Shown: positions 21,955 through 34,114, counted from the first letter of the stretch. The stretch is 64,000 bases of DNA from Capra hircus (GCF_001704415.2 NC_030811.1:55789591-55853590); one strand, 5' to 3'. Program-made: numbers and translations. The notes: generated by a model from the letters alone, not told the origin.

Positions 21955-23499
21955 ACATTTAACACCCGAGCTCTCTACCTCTGTCTCCTTTCCAGAGTAA
22001 CTGCAATACCACTTTTCTCAGTGAATATAATCTCCTCCTACCCTTTTCCCCACCCCTCTTTCAGTGGATTATTATAACATGAGCAGATGGCAAACATAAC
22101 ACTGGAAAAGTGATGTCTTCAAGTACTGGCCCAAGGAGGGAATCTAGCCAGGGGGCTTAACATGGAACAGTTAAGCAGGTCAGGGACCAGCAAAGGAGGA
22201 AATGGCCCCAGCATCACCTGATGGAGAAGCGAATATCCCAGAGTCACTGGATCCTTTCTGACCTCAAGGGTCAAAGCAGACAAGACAGAACGTGGGCAGC
22301 ATGCTGAGGATCATCTTCGTAGTGGATTGTCATCTTTTCAGAAAAGACTTTCCCATCTCTGAAAGAGCCTACTTCTTTACATAAATTTGTATGCCAGACA
22401 CCTAAAATATAGTATTAGAGAGAGGTCAAACCCAAGGTCAGGGTCCAGGTGGGAGTGGTGGGGAGGTGGAGGTGGGACGCAACAGTAGGGAGGTGGTGGG
22501 AGGGGGCTCAGCAGAAACCACTGGGCATGAAGACAGGAATTAGGAGCCTGTGTGCATTCAGGGCTTGGCGACATCACTGAGATGGCTGGCTGGTGCTACC
22601 ACTCAGAATATGAGGGGGCGATCCCAGGAGGGTGGTTGGAGCTTCCAGGATGGGACAGACAATCAGAGGAGCCTGGCAGAAGGGGGTGGTGCCAGGGAGT
22701 GGGAACAGCAGCTCCAGGTGAGCAATTCTAACAGCATCAGAACTGGGCACAGCCATGGGTGAGATCTCCCCAGAGCGGGGAGAGGATGGTTAAGGTCGAT
22801 TACTGGCTGACTCAGACTGGCTTGCTGTAATTACTCATTCAGCACCCATGTCAGAGAGGCAGTTCCCAATCCACACTTACAGCCAAAGGTCACACAGTCA
22901 GGGTGTAGGTGCCGCTCCAGTGCTCTGTTCACAAGGGAGCACATTTCTCTTTCAGTCTGCATTTGATCAGAACACCTACATAGCCATGACCGCCACCAAC
23001 CAAGCCCTAGCAGTCCATTTCCTTGCAATAACTTCCCAGGAATTTGCACCGCTAATTAGACCCCTCCAACTGACAGCTGGTTACACAAGCTGCTCTCAGA
23101 AAACAAAAGCTGCACGTTGAGGTAACCAATACCCCCATATGTGCACACACGCAAGCACACGACAATACGAAGCGGAAACTGTGGTCAGAATGAGTCCAGC
23201 ATAATACGGAACAAAGGCCACCTCCAGCTTAGACTCAGCATTCCCACTGTTTCCTTTGCCAAATCCACAGCCTGTGCTATACTTCTGTTCACCCACGGAG
23301 TAAAGCTGGCCATGGCTTACAGTTCTGGGTGAAATGTTAGCACCCCATCGTCTCTTACCCTTCAACAGCTACCAGAGAAGGGACTCACGGTCCATCTCAG
23401 AATATCAAGAACATAACTTAGTCCTCTAAGAACAGCATTCCGCTGGCACAAAAGAATGGCAATCACTTACTGATCTGGTCACATTAAAGCAGCTGTCAC
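21955..23499. other. unique DNA, partly GC-rich, no gene seen
   Basis: About 1.5 kb. A G-rich minisatellite-like patch lies at about 22445-22505 (ggtgggagtggtggggaggt). 22550-23110 has frames on both strands of 60-90 codons that resemble no known protein. No splice or promoter structure can be defended. Confidence 0.4.
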
Positions 23500-24470
23500 C
23501 ATGACCCACCTATTAGCATGCCCAAATCCAGAACTCTGATAACACCAAACGCTGGAGAGGATGTGGAAAAATGGGAATTCTCATTCATTGGGAATGAAAA
23601 ATGGTCAAACCACTTTGGAAGACAGTTTGGTAAATCCTTACAAAAGTAAACATACTTATCTTACAAACTTGCACCTCAGTATTTACCCAAATGAACTGAA
23701 AACTCATCCATACAAAAAGCTACATGCAAATGTTTACAGCAGGTTTATTCATAACTGCCAAAACTTGGAAGCAACAAAATGTCCTTCAGTAGGTGCATGG
23801 ATAAAGAAACTATGCTACACCCAAATGATGGGATATCATTCATTGCTAAAGAGAAGTGAGCCATCAACCCGAGCTAAGAAAGGACTTGGAGGAAACTTGA
23901 ACGCATATGAGTAAATGAAAGAATCTGAAAAGGCTAAATACTGTAAGATTCCAACTATATGACATTATTGGAGAGGAAATGGCAACCCACTCCAGAATTC
24001 TTGCCTAGGAAATCCCATTGACAGAGGGGCCTGGCGGGCTACAGTCCATGGGGTCACAAAGAGTCAGACATGACGGAGCAACTAGACAACAATAAGCAAT
24101 ATGACATTATGGAAGACATAAAACTATGAAGACAATAAAAAGATCAGTGGCTGCCAGAGGTTGGGGGAAGAGGGGGTGGAAACAGCTGGAGAACAGGGGA
24201 TTTGAGGGTCAGTGAAATTACTCTATATGATGCCATAATGAACAGATACATGTCATTATCCATTTGTCCACAGCTATAGAAAATACAATCCCAAGAGAAC
24301 CTGCAGACTTCGGATGATGATGTCAGTGTAGGCTCCTTGACTGAGAGTGGGGCTGGCTGTCTGTGTGGAGAAGCAGGAGTATATGGAGCTCCCTGTCCTT
24401 CTTCCCATTCAGTTTTGCTGTGAACCCCAAACTCACTTAAAACAGTAAATCTCATTGGTTAAAAAAAATC
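23500..24470 (+). mobile_element. old L1 LINE 3' end, split by Bov-A
   Basis: 'acgctggagaggatgtggaa', 'accactttggaagacagttt', 'ccaaaacttggaagcaacaa', 'gtaggtgcatggataaagaa' and 'gatcagtggctgccagaggt' give the L1 order. The SINE at 23969-24098 splits it. Confidence 0.85.
23969..24098 (+). mobile_element. Bov-A SINE with 12-bp target-site duplication
   Basis: 'ggcaacccactccagaattc' to 'cagacatgacggagcaacta'. The 12-bp repeat atatgacattat at 23957-23968 and 24099-24110 is perfect, and joining the flanks restores continuous L1. Confidence 0.95.
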
Positions 24471-25120
24471 TCAGGGACTGACAAAGCCAAACCAAACCAA
24501 AAATCACTGGCATGCAAAATTAGTGGTACACTGTGTGTCTGTACTTTTGTGTGTGTTTCTGTGTCTGCTGATATGAGTGTTTGACTAGATACCAAGTTAT
24601 AGCACGCTAAAGGAATGTTGTCTTTGCCAGTGTAAGAAACTAGAAGATTCCAAATATATAGGTCACAAATGAACATAACTGCTTCAATATTCTTTGCAAA
24701 GGCAAAAAAAACCATCAAAAATGGTAAAGAAGCTAAAGGAAGTAATTTTTATCTATCAAAAATCACAACTCTAATCCTCTATCAAAATAAGTCTCACTGC
24801 TAGAAGCTGCATTACAAACTACTGCAGAAAAACTTGAAAAAGAAATCATCTTTATCTGTTAGGCTAATGCAGTGATGACCATTTTCTCAAATTCTTGTTT
24901 TCAAAGCAGCAACAATCTGATACAGTATGTCTTACACTGAAACCATATTAAATCTTCAAAAACCAATCAGAAAAAAAGCATAGGCAAGTCTTCTTGGGAT
25001 TTTGACTTAATCACCTTTAGGGACTAAAGTTGGGATCAGAACTTAAGTACGTCCTTAACAAAGAGGGTGACGCAAAATCAATCGTGGCCAGAGACAGCCT
25101 TTTCCGAGTTAACAGCTCTA
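24471..25120. other. unique AT-rich DNA, no gene seen
   Basis: A short interrupted GT stretch near 24530-24575; otherwise nothing recognised. Confidence 0.4.
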
Positions 25121-25343
25121 ACAGTGTTGTCCAACAGAAAGACACTGCCAATCACACGTGGCATTTTAAACTTCCTAGTCACTACATTTTTTAAAATAAA
25201 CAGATGAAATTAATACTAATGGTATATTTCATTCAACTCAATGTACCCAAATGTTTATCACTTTAATATATGGCAGCAGCAGCCACATTTCAAGGGATCA
25301 ACAGCCACAGGTGGCTAGTGATTACCGTATTGAACAGCACAGA
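25121..25343. mobile_element. hAT-Charlie nonautonomous DNA transposon
   Basis: The ends are near-complementary: 'acagtgttgtccaacagaaa' at the left and 'gtattgaacagcacaga' at the right. The inner text 'cacaggtggctagtgattac' is typical of the MER58/MER3 group of Charlie MITEs. It has no coding capacity. The exact subfamily is uncertain. Confidence 0.7.
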
Positions 25344-25384
25344 TTTTGACTTTCAGTGTAAATCTGAAAGACCCCAAGCTCCCC

Positions 25385-25500
25385 TCTCTCAAATATTCAC
25401 TTATTCATTCAAATACACTTACTAAATCTCTTCATACATGACACTATTCTTGCTACTAGGATGAAGCAGTAACAGACTTCAGTCTATGCTTCAATCTACG
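25385..25500 (-). repeat. L2 LINE 3' end fragment
   Basis: 'cacttattcattcaaataca' followed by 'cactattcttgctactagga' fits the L2 3' end complement, strongly decayed. Confidence 0.45.
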
Positions 25501-26059
25501 AAAACCTTAAAAAAGGTTAAGATCTACATTAATGAGAAAATCAGTTCAACTTCAATTTTACTATTAATATCAATTTATTTCCAATTCATTTTTTTCCCAT
25601 GTTGTTTGGAAAAGCAAAGAATTTCTCATCTCAAGGTTATCTTTGTGATTCAAAGTGATGTCACACATAGTTCTGTCTTAATAATCTACAGATTTTAAAG
25701 ATGTACAATAAATCAAGAAATATTATGTATAATACTATTTGGGGCCTGCATAAAAAATAAAAGTGAATGTAAGCCTAGTAAGAGGTAAGAGAAAAGGAAA
25801 AGAGGAGAGGAGAGAAACAGAGGCAAATTTCATAGAAATAACCTCAAGGTATCAATCATCTGAGAGCAGGATTTTCATACATAATGACTTTCACCCAAAC
25901 AGGTAATGTGACCTGGGTTCTAAAAGACTGTGTAAATGTTATAAAAAGGATTTTCAGAGCAATGAACATTAATTACATGCACTAATACATCTGAAAGGAT
26001 GAGAAAGCAGAGTTTAGCCACTGCATTTGCACATTTTAAAGACTGTCCCTTAATAAACA
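25501..26059. other. unique AT-rich DNA, no gene seen
   Basis: Purine-rich patch 25786-25820 (gaggagaggagagaa). No protein-like frame. Confidence 0.4.
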
Positions 26060-26425
26060 CATAAAATTGACCTTCTTGATTCACTGCAGCATAACTTATC
26101 CCAGCAAAGAACTGGAAACAACCTAAACACCTATCATTAGGAAAACAATCCAATTCATTATGATTTTGCCACATTATGGATTTTTTTTAAAGAGGTAAAC
26201 ATTTATGAGCTGACATATGAAACTTTCCAAGATATGACTGAGTTTAAAAAAAAGCCAGTTGTAGAAAAATACCTATTATATTAAATGTGTACACATCCTA
26301 TGCTGATAAGAGCTATACCACCTCAGGAAAAGCCTGGGAGAAGGATGGTTGAAGGGACAGAGGGAGAGTGAGCAGAGACTGGACACTTTATGTTCTAAGC
26401 AATTTTTCATAGAGAATATATTCAT
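26060..26425 (+). mobile_element. old L1 LINE 3' end fragment
   Basis: 'gcaaagaactggaaacaacc', 'taaacacctatcattaggaa' and 'ttatgattttgccacattat' are typical L1M 3' text. The far end contains tandem-like 'agagaatatattcatat' (about 26410-26428 and 26450-26468). Confidence 0.65.
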
Positions 26426-27306
26426 ATGTTATACAGAATATATTTTTATAGAGAATATATTCATATTTTTGTAGGAAAAAAAAGAATTCAAAAACAGCAA
26501 CATACACCCTCAAATGTGCTTGTCCAAAATTTAATGTATTGGAACCTACCAGACTCATACTTAGTTAGGTGTTTGTGCTCACCTAAGAATAAAGCTTCTC
26601 CTACCATATCTGTGCATATGTTTGAACATGTGGATGGATCCACAATACAGAGAAGTACTTCCTCTGAATTTGTTTTTTTTTTAAAATCAGGTCTCTGCAA
26701 ATCTTCTCATGTAAAACAACACATCAGTATGCATCTACATATCTGTAAATGAATCAGGATCTTGGTGGTACTATGAAATAAACATAAAACGGAGACATAA
26801 ACCAGATACTGAGATTGATGTGAGATTGCAACGGTGATTCACAGCTCTTCATCATCTTTGACCAACTTTATGATAAACTTAATTAAGAATTTATAATAAA
26901 CCTGATTAAAAATTTATAAAATAAATGCTAAAGGCAGAAGATGCTATTGTTATTTGCTAATGTGGACCTCTTCTCCCGCCATGGGAGGACTACACTCTTC
27001 CACCCACAGATGTTGGATTCAGCCATAAGATTTGTTTTATCCAAAAGAATGAGTCGTGGCATACACTGCAACACAGCAAAAGCTTTAAAAGTAACCGAGT
27101 AGTGTCTCTCTTGCATCTGTCCTCACCAGAAGAGGCAGTCCCACATGGCCTTTAAGCTATTTTACAACTCTGTAAATTGTGTATAGCTGATAATAATACA
27201 AAATAATTCTTGTCTGTAGACATGCAAATACATCCTGTCTCGTAGCATATCAGTCGACTTCCTTCCTCCACCATAGAAGAAGTTTTGCCTTCCTTATTTT
27301 CACATT
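26426..27306. other. unique DNA, possible old LTR trace
   Basis: 26426-26752 is open for 108 codons on plus with no known homologue. The part 26960-27130 ('acactgcaacacagcaaaag') faintly resembles a mammalian LTR-type repeat in complement, too weak to call. Confidence 0.35.
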
Positions 27307-27316
27307 TCTAACCTAT

Positions 27317-27501
27317 CGTTCAGTCACTAAGTCATGTTCAACTCTGCGACCCCATGAAATGCAGATGCCAGGCTTCCCTGTCCTTCACCGTCTCCCTAAG
27401 TTTGCTCAAACTCATGTCCATTGAGTTGATGATGCCATTCAACCATCTCATCCTCTGTTACCCTCTTCTTCTCTTGCCCTCAAACTTTCCCAGTAGCAGG
27501 G
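27317..27501 (-). mobile_element. BovB LINE 3' end with perfect target-site duplication
   Basis: The BovB tail complement starts at 'gttcagtcactaagtcatgt' and runs to 'cccagtagcaggg'. The 10-bp repeat tctaacctat flanks it at 27307-27316 and 27502-27511. Confidence 0.95.
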
Positions 27502-27639
27502 TCTAACCTATAAATGTGTCTATTTTTTGGATTGATATTTGAACTACTTGTAACTTCCTACCAGGTCCTTCATTAATAATGAGTTAATGAAAATCTTTAA
27601 CACATATTTATTTTACATCTGAATGAGTTCTAGTTTTTT

Positions 27640-27840
27640 TTTAATTATCTTAACAGTACTTACTATGTGTTAGATAATTTTACTATGCTTTTAATCCTCC
27701 TAACAACCCCATCTTTTACTGATGACAAAATGGAGACCCAGAGATTAAACAACTTGCATAAAGCCACACAAAGATTAAAAGCAGAGTTGGAAATCTAAAC
27801 TCAAGTCTAGCTGACAGACAAGCAGGCCACCATTCAGAGC
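27640..27840 (-). repeat. MIR SINE
   Basis: 'cttactatgtgttagataat', 'ttaatcctcctaacaacccc', 'tgatgacaaaatggagaccc' and 'gttggaaatctaaactcaag' are the MIR complement in order. Confidence 0.75.
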
Positions 27841-27889
27841 ACAGAGTGATTAGTGTGGAATTAGAGATCATGAAATTATAGAAATAACA

Positions 27890-28015
27890 AGGTTCCATTC
27901 CTGTGTCATAGGAGGGAACTGGGGCCCATCAGTCTAAAGACCTTGTCCGTGTCACATGGCTTATTTGGGGAAGGGACTAGAACTCAGGACTCCTGACACC
28001 CAGCCCAGTGATCTT
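27890..28015 (-). repeat. second MIR fragment
   Basis: 'gaccttgtccgtgtcacatg' and 'gggactagaactcaggactc' fit the MIR 5' half in complement. It lies 50 bp from the previous one. Confidence 0.5.
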
Positions 28016-28572
28016 GGGTCCAAGGAGGAAGTTGAATCTGAGCAGAAACTTGATGGATAAGTAGAATCAACAGAATTGGCCAGACACAGGAAACAAGGAC
28101 AAGGACAAACCTCACCACCACTATCAGAAGGTCCATGGACAGGTACACAGAAGGGGAAGTCAAAGTGGCAAGGAGGCTCTGCATCTATACGGTGTCAGAG
28201 GGCACCAAGCACAGAAGCCACAGTTATGTATTAGAATGGCAGCACTGCTTGGGGGAGAAATACCAAGAGGCTGTGAAGCAAGCTCTCTACTTTCCTAGAA
28301 GTCAAGGAGATGCAAGGTGTATGACCTTGGGCACGACCTTTCATCATATGAGCTTTCTGCCTCACCTGAGGCTGAACAAAATGACATCTACAATTCCTTC
28401 TAGGACCAGAGCTACAGCAAGGTCAAAAGAGCAGGTAAGATTTAAGATTCCTCTTAAATTGATCATGGTGGTGTGTTGAGGTATAATCACATGCATTTAG
28501 AAATCCAGGATGCTGTAACTAGGTAGAAAAGCCATGTGCTATCCTGGAGAAAAGCTGTGTGCTACAGGCCTT
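28016..28572. other. unique DNA with a chance-like frame
   Basis: 28135-28479 is open for 114 codons from an ATG on plus and resembles no known protein. Part of it (28300-28410, 'gtgtatgaccttgggcacga') looks like decayed MIR, which argues against coding. Confidence 0.4.
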
Positions 28573-29022
28573 CTAGTCAAAGCTATGGTTTTTCCAGTAG
28601 TCATGTATGGATGTGAGAGCTGGACTATAAGGAAAGCTGAGCGCTGAAGAATTGATGCTTTTGAACTGTGGTGTTGAGAAGACTCTTGAGAGTCCCTTGG
28701 ACTTCAAGGAGAACAAACCAGTCCATCCTAAAGGAAATCAGTCCTGAATATTCATTGGAAGGACTAATGTTGAAGCTGAAACTCTAATACTTTGGCCACC
28801 TGATGCAAAGAACTGACTCATTGGAAAAGACTCTGATGCTGGGAAAGATTGAAGGTTGGAGGAGAAGGAGATAACAGAGGATGACATGGTTGGATGGCAT
28901 CACCAACTCAGTGGACATGAGTTTGAGTAAACTCTGGGAGTTGGTGATGGAGCGGGAAGCCTGGCGTGCTGCAGTCCATGCGGTCACAAAGAGTTGGAAA
29001 CGACTGAGCGACTGAACAACAA
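28573..29022 (+). mobile_element. BovB LINE 3' end
   Basis: Starts at 'ctagtcaaagctatggtttt' (the MYGCESW-coding region) and runs to 'cgactgagcgactgaacaac'. A stop (gcgctgaag) and frame breaks kill the coding frame. No convincing target-site duplication found. Confidence 0.93.
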
Positions 29023-31557
29023 GTCCTGGAGAGAATAGATTGTATCAAGGGGATTCTGAAAGAGGAGTGGAAACTCCAGGGCTTAAAAAGGAAAGCAGAG
29101 AACTTGCAGTCACTCAATTGTTAGGCTTTGTCTCAGACCCGCAGGGACTTCACAACAAGCTTAGACTGCTCTTTTCTGGTTTAATGTGTCACTATCAAGA
29201 ATTTCTCACACACCGAGAGTTTCCCCATCTCTCTGCCACCTGGGCTGCTCCTCACAACTCCAAAGCAAGAACTGAAGTCATAGTAAACCCATCCACTGCC
29301 GAGGGGATGTGGAGACAGCCAGGAACGGAACATTTATTCCCAAAAGGTACATGTGAAATACAAGGTGAATGCAGAAAGAGAGGTGATCAGACTAGATGGT
29401 AAAGAGCAGCTCTATCTAGAAGGAATGATCAGTCCCAATTCTCTTATCATAGATTAAAATCTACCACCCCACAGTCACATACAGGGTATTATGAAAATGA
29501 CACACACACTCATACACACACAGTGCCCTCTCAGCCACCTACACACCAACCTACCGAGTCTCACTATTTAAAGTAGGGCCAGAAACCCTACTTTAACCTG
29601 TACCCAGGAGTGATGCACCAGCAAAGCTCAGGTATCCAAAGAAGGACTAACCAGCAGAGATACAGAGATGGAAAGGACCAGGCCATGAACTAGAAAACAG
29701 GAGTTCTGTTACCAGCAGAATCCGTTCAGAAGGTGACTTCTCAAAACGCATCCTTAACTGAGATCAGCTGACAACTCTAAGACCTTCCCATGGTGAACAG
29801 AGGACAGAATCCACAGGCAGGGACAGGCAGAAGGGGAGGGACTGTATCTCTCCTGATTGCATCCCAGAAGAATCAAATGTCAGTGCCCAAAGCTGTCTTA
29901 GGATGCAGGATGCACTGAGGTGAATTTGCTTTCTCTTTGTGACTCACTCCAGCTGAATGAGCTTAAAGAAAAGGGAGAAGCGAGCCATGAAATATAGTAA
30001 ATTACAGCTTAATCTTCCCTACCCTGGAATTCATTCAGTAGTTTTAATGAATGTATAGTCTGGAAGGCAGGGTGAAGGATGCACATGGAATATGTCAGCA
30101 GCCAGCATGTCATCCTGCCCTGTGCATCAGAGAAGCCCTACCCCCTTTGCCATTAAGGGGATGAATGTCCTTCCCTCTGCCCTCTGTCAGTACACTGGCA
30201 AAGAAAGAAAACAAAAACCTGCTTTTCATTATTGCTGTTATCCACTCTGAAACTCCCAAAGGGCCTATTAGTATAAGAAGTGGTTCCAAAGACACAGTCA
30301 TCTCCCATAACTTATGCCTTCATTTCCCAACACGTAGGCAGGTGAAGGTCAAAGGCCCTGGGACTTCACTGAGAAACTCCACCAAGTTTCTTCTCTGTGG
30401 GCTACTTCCTTTGACTTGACCCACAGACCTGAGAGGAGCATTCAAATGATTTGCTTCTAATTCAGGTTAGAGGGAAAACTCCAATACTCCTAAAAGAATA
30501 TTGAGTTAGTTAGAAAAGAAATATGGCACCTGGATTTATTAATACATTCAGGCTGGATCTGGGCATTCAAATATATCCACGAAAGGACTTAGTTTCTGCT
30601 CTTATACTCAGCTCCCACCAATCACCATCAGTAATTTTCAAATAATGGGATGCCACCCATCAGTGAATAATAACATCAGTTTACTGGGTCACAGTCAACA
30701 TTTTGTGTGTTAATAGAATATAATAGGAAATATCAGATGTAGTCACTGGTAGTATGATAAAACATATTTCAGTGTAAGTGTGCGCATGTGTGTACCTGTG
30801 AGTTGTGTGTGTGAGTACGAACACACACGGAGTCATAGGTAAATGTATGTCTCACTGTGGGTCACAGTAAGCAGGAAAGCTACTTGCTGCCTCAGAGCAT
30901 CTGCAAACAGGGCTCTTTCTAGAAAGAGAAGGGAGGAATCCTGGGAAGGGAACTGGAAAAACCAGTTCCCTCCATAAGCTTCTATAAACAGAGGAAGACA
31001 TCAAGTCCTCCTTGGCCAGATAGATGGGACTGGGGCTTCTAGATACTCCCCCTCTCTCCCCCACCCCCTCCCCCAATCACAGCTCAATCAGGAGCCACAG
31101 CTGATTGTAAGTCTCACAAAAAGGAAGAAAAGTTGGCTTGTGTTAGCACAGATTTGTGCCTCACACAGAGGTGCCAATCAGGAGTGTGGACTTCCCTTAG
31201 CAGTAAAAGATAGTCCTCAAGAACATGGAGACACTGTGGTCAGCAGAGTTTTCACTATGGTCTTCATTCTCTACAAAGATTTTTTTCCCTTTTCTGCCCT
31301 AGTTATGTTCATGGTAGCCCCCAGCCATGCTCAGCTGCAAATGCACAAGAAACCTAAACAGAGAAATTCAGAGGCCAAAATCACCCACATCAGAATGACT
31401 GTAATCAGCACTGCTGATGAATTTTAACGCAAACACCAAGTCATAACCCCACTTTTGTCACCACATCCCAAGGTCGCCAGAGTCAGAGAGCTAGGACAGC
31501 AAGGACTTAAAGCTTGAGGTCAAGAGCCATATCTCATTGGAAACCCAGCCTTTCTAT
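29023..31557. other. 2.5 kb of unique DNA, no gene seen
   Basis: This is the longest repeat-poor stretch. It holds a short interrupted CA patch (about 29500-29522), a GT/TG-rich patch (about 30775-30830), and moderately GC-rich text near 29820 and 30850-31080. The longest frame is 120 codons (29040-29402, plus), unlike any protein I know. No promoter or splice sites could be defended. Confidence 0.45.
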
Positions 31558-31945
31558 TCTCTACCTTGGAAAAGTTCTATTCTCCATGACCCCATTTTCT
31601 CACCCATAAAATAGGGACAATAATAGCACCTACCTTTGAGGTTATGGTAAAAACTAAATGGGACAAACATGGAAAGCACTCAAACCAGTGCCAGGAATAT
31701 AATAAGTATCATGTATTATTTTTTAAGCAGTGATGCCTTTATTTTTATTGTTTTTGACTGCAGAGGGTCTTCCCTGAGGTGCTGTGGGCATAGTTGGCCA
31801 AGGCATGGAAGATCCTAGTTCTCCAACCAGGGATCAAACTCTGTCCCCTGCATTAGAAGGCAGATTATTAATCACTGAACCACCAGTGAAATCCCACTGT
31901 CAAGTATTATTATGACCACTATTATTGCCATCACACTCATTACCA
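31558..31945 (+). repeat. MIR SINE split by a CHR-type SINE
   Basis: 'cattttctcacccataaaat', 'gggacaataatagcacctac', 'aaaactaaatgggacaaaca' and 'gaatataataagtatcatgt' give MIR. The 3' end 'gtattattatgaccactatt' reappears after the inserted SINE (31735-31895). Confidence 0.8.
31735..31895 (-). mobile_element. CHR-type SINE inside MIR
   Basis: 'ggccaaggcatggaagatcc', 'ccaaccagggatcaaactct' and 'taatcactgaaccaccagtg' are the complement of the tRNA-like head. The direct repeat gtattatt flanks it (about 31716 and 31902). Confidence 0.8.
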
Positions 31946-32904
31946 TTTCAAATCAAAGTCTGATTTCTCTTCAGCCTACCTTGTCTGTTTGGTTCTGAGA
32001 CCTATACCACTGGTATAGATTTTGAACTGTAAGAATAAAAACACAATATTTTATTATAATTGTTTATGGTAAATGATTTGCACAATGATAGGCCCCAAAA
32101 ATCGATCCCTCAGAGAAGTACCCATTCCCCTGGGAAATGAACACCCTAATTCTTCTCCTTTTAAATGAGTTACCAAAGGTCAGAAAATTCACACACTTGG
32201 GAGTTTTTATCTCTGAAGACCCAGGAGTTAGAAATTCCAACTGGATGACTCCATATGTGTCCTAGCACAGAAGTACATTAGCAGAGGGCTACTTCTGCCT
32301 CTGACAGCCACAGACACCAGCTGCTGCCAAGGAAATGGGAAAAGCAACCCACACTGCAGCCAGTTGTGAAATTCGACTTGAATGGAGAGAAATCTCATTT
32401 TGACTCCACTTGGTGTTGAGCATGAAGGGCAGCCTGGCCTCCAAAGGAAACGGCAGAGAGAGGACAACTCAGAGAAAATTCAACCAACAACCAATTCGGG
32501 CAACCGAATGGTGTTCTCTAAGTGCCAAGTCGGCCTTACCGACAGCACCTACAACAGTTTTTCAAAACAAGGACATCTCCTCTCCCACAAAGCTTGCCTC
32601 AGAAGTGACTTTTCCTCCCATAAGTAGGGCTCTTCCGCCTGAGAACCACACATGCAGGAAATAAGGACGAGAGGAGGCACCCAAGCCACCAGGTCAAACA
32701 CAGCTGCTCCTCTACTGCTCAGCACGCTCATCGTTATGAGTTTACTAGAGAAACAAAATGCGTAAGAGGGTCTTTCTGTGAAGAGTTTATGGGATGGTTT
32801 ATGGAGAAAAACAAGAATCCAGTTGACAGCTGTAACATTATAAGTATGGATAAGGCACCTGGGAGGTACAGGGGAGAAACAAGATTCAGAGGGAACTGTA
32901 GAAC
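31946..32904. other. unique DNA, no gene seen
   Basis: 32380-32730 has frames in several phases of both strands (up to 84 codons), none known. 32740-32810 (ctagagaaacaaaatgcgta) resembles the start of the same unresolved old repeat found at 4690. Confidence 0.4.
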
Positions 32905-33306
32905 TTGGATGGTTGCATTAGAAAAAATAAAATATTTAAAATCAATGCTCTAAGTTTCATATTAAGAAGTTAGAAAATTAAACCCCAAGTAATATCAAAA
33001 TAAGAGCAGAAGGCAATGAAATGTAAAACAATCAATAGAAAAAGTTAGATTTTTAAAACATTAATGAAAGTAATACACAAGTAGTGAGACTGATCAAGAA
33101 ATGATGAGAAAAAGCACAAATTACCAATACCAGGACTGAAAGAAGGAACATGACTGCAGGTTTTTAGAGATATTAAATAAAAAGATGATAAGCAACATTA
33201 TACCAATGAATATCACAGCAGAGAGATGAATGAATTTCTTGACAAATATAACTTATTAAGAATAAGGAAGAAATAGAAATTCTGAACAGCCATATTCCTT
33301 TGAAGG

Positions 33307-33485
33307 CAGTATTTATCCAAGTGTGGTTCTCCACAATGGCAGTATCAGGTATGCCTGGGAATTTTCTGAAATGTAAATCCTCCAGCCCCACTCCAGACCT
33401 ATGGAATCAAAATTTGGGGGGTGCAGTTTCAGCAAGTTGTTTTAACAGGTAAACTGGTGATTCTGATATCATTTGAGAACTGCTT
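33307..33485 (+). mobile_element. MER5A hAT-Charlie element
   Basis: 'ccaagtgtggttctccacaa', 'gcctgggaattttctgaaat', 'cagccccactccagacctat' and 'ggtgattctgatatcatttg' follow the MER5A consensus in order, with terminal 'gagaactgc'. Full length is about 190 bp. Confidence 0.85.
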
Positions 33486-33517
33486 GAATACCATCGTCTC
33501 AAAAGAAACCGAGGCTC

Positions 33518-33640
33518 AGGACTTCCCTGGCGGTCCAGAGGTTAAGACTCTGTGCTTCCACCACAGGGGCTGTGGGTTTGATTCCTGGTCAGGAAAGTTT
33601 CACATGCTGCACAGGGCCACCAAAAAAAAAAAAAAAAAAA
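33518..33640 (+). mobile_element. CHR-type SINE, short, with A tail
   Basis: 'aggacttccctggcggtcca' and 'tgtgggtttgattcctggtc' give the tRNA-like head. The body stops early and ends in an A run of about 18 (33622-33640). Confidence 0.85.
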
Positions 33641-33790
33641 GAATGAAGAAAGAAAAAGAAATGCAGGCCCATATGGTTTAGCTAATAAATTTTACTGGAC
33701 ACAGAATAAAGAAAAATGCATACCAGCCTCTCAAAAACTCTGAGCAAATAGAGAACACTTGACATTATTACTTTTAATTTCTACTCCCTT

Positions 33791-34114
33791 ATGGAAGGTG
33801 TAGGAGATTCTTTTTATCTGCCTCTTGGTTCTTGTTTTGAAGTGACTCCTGGTTTCTTTGGAGTGCGCCATTCCAACAGACCAGAGATCCACAGTGTCCA
33901 GGTGGCCACACTGCGTGCCTTTAAGTAGAGAAGTCTTTATGAACTGTCTCCTCCCCTTTGCCTGCAGCCCTTAGAGAAGTGGCTATCCACTTTCTGCAGC
34001 AGCTACGGCCTGAAGCTCACCCACAAGGATACCAACAGCACTGTGACCCTGCCTGACACTGCTGAACCAAACCTCACTCAAGCCAGAGTAGACACTGGGG
34101 CTCATACGACATAA
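33791..34114 (+). other. 107-codon open stretch with one internal stop, origin unknown
   Basis: From the ATG at 33791 one frame runs to TAA at 34112, broken only by TAG at codon 46 (33926-33928). The second part starts with PLEKWLSTFCSSYGLKLTHK. It follows a pyrimidine-rich run ending in CTGCAG (33963-33968), which resembles a splice acceptor. I recognise no family. It may be a decayed exon, a retrocopy fragment or chance; the nearby AT-rich DNA lacks such frames. Confidence 0.3.

Larger units (their letters stand above)
32905..33775 (+). mobile_element. old L1 ORF2 fragment split by MER5A and a SINE
   Basis: 'gagcagaaggcaatgaaatg', 'cacaaattaccaataccagg', 'gaacatgactgcaggttttt' and 'gacaaatataacttattaag' follow L1 ORF2 (endonuclease to RT spacer). 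L1-like text 'gctaataaattttactggac' and 'gagcaaatagagaacacttg' resumes at about 33668. It is full of stops. Confidence 0.7.

Noticed and set aside
22445..22505. G-rich patch as a possible CpG island or promoter
   Set aside because: Few CpG pairs are seen and no TATA or initiator context or downstream frame supports a promoter.
28135..28479. 114-codon ATG-started frame as a gene
   Set aside because: Part of it overlaps decayed MIR-like text and the peptide has no known relatives.
28536..28572. Possible 5' inversion in the BovB copy at 28.57 kb, with tcctggaga as duplication
   Set aside because: tcctggaga occurs on both sides, but the 20-odd bp between it and the BovB start do not clearly match BovB in reverse. 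Evidence is too weak.
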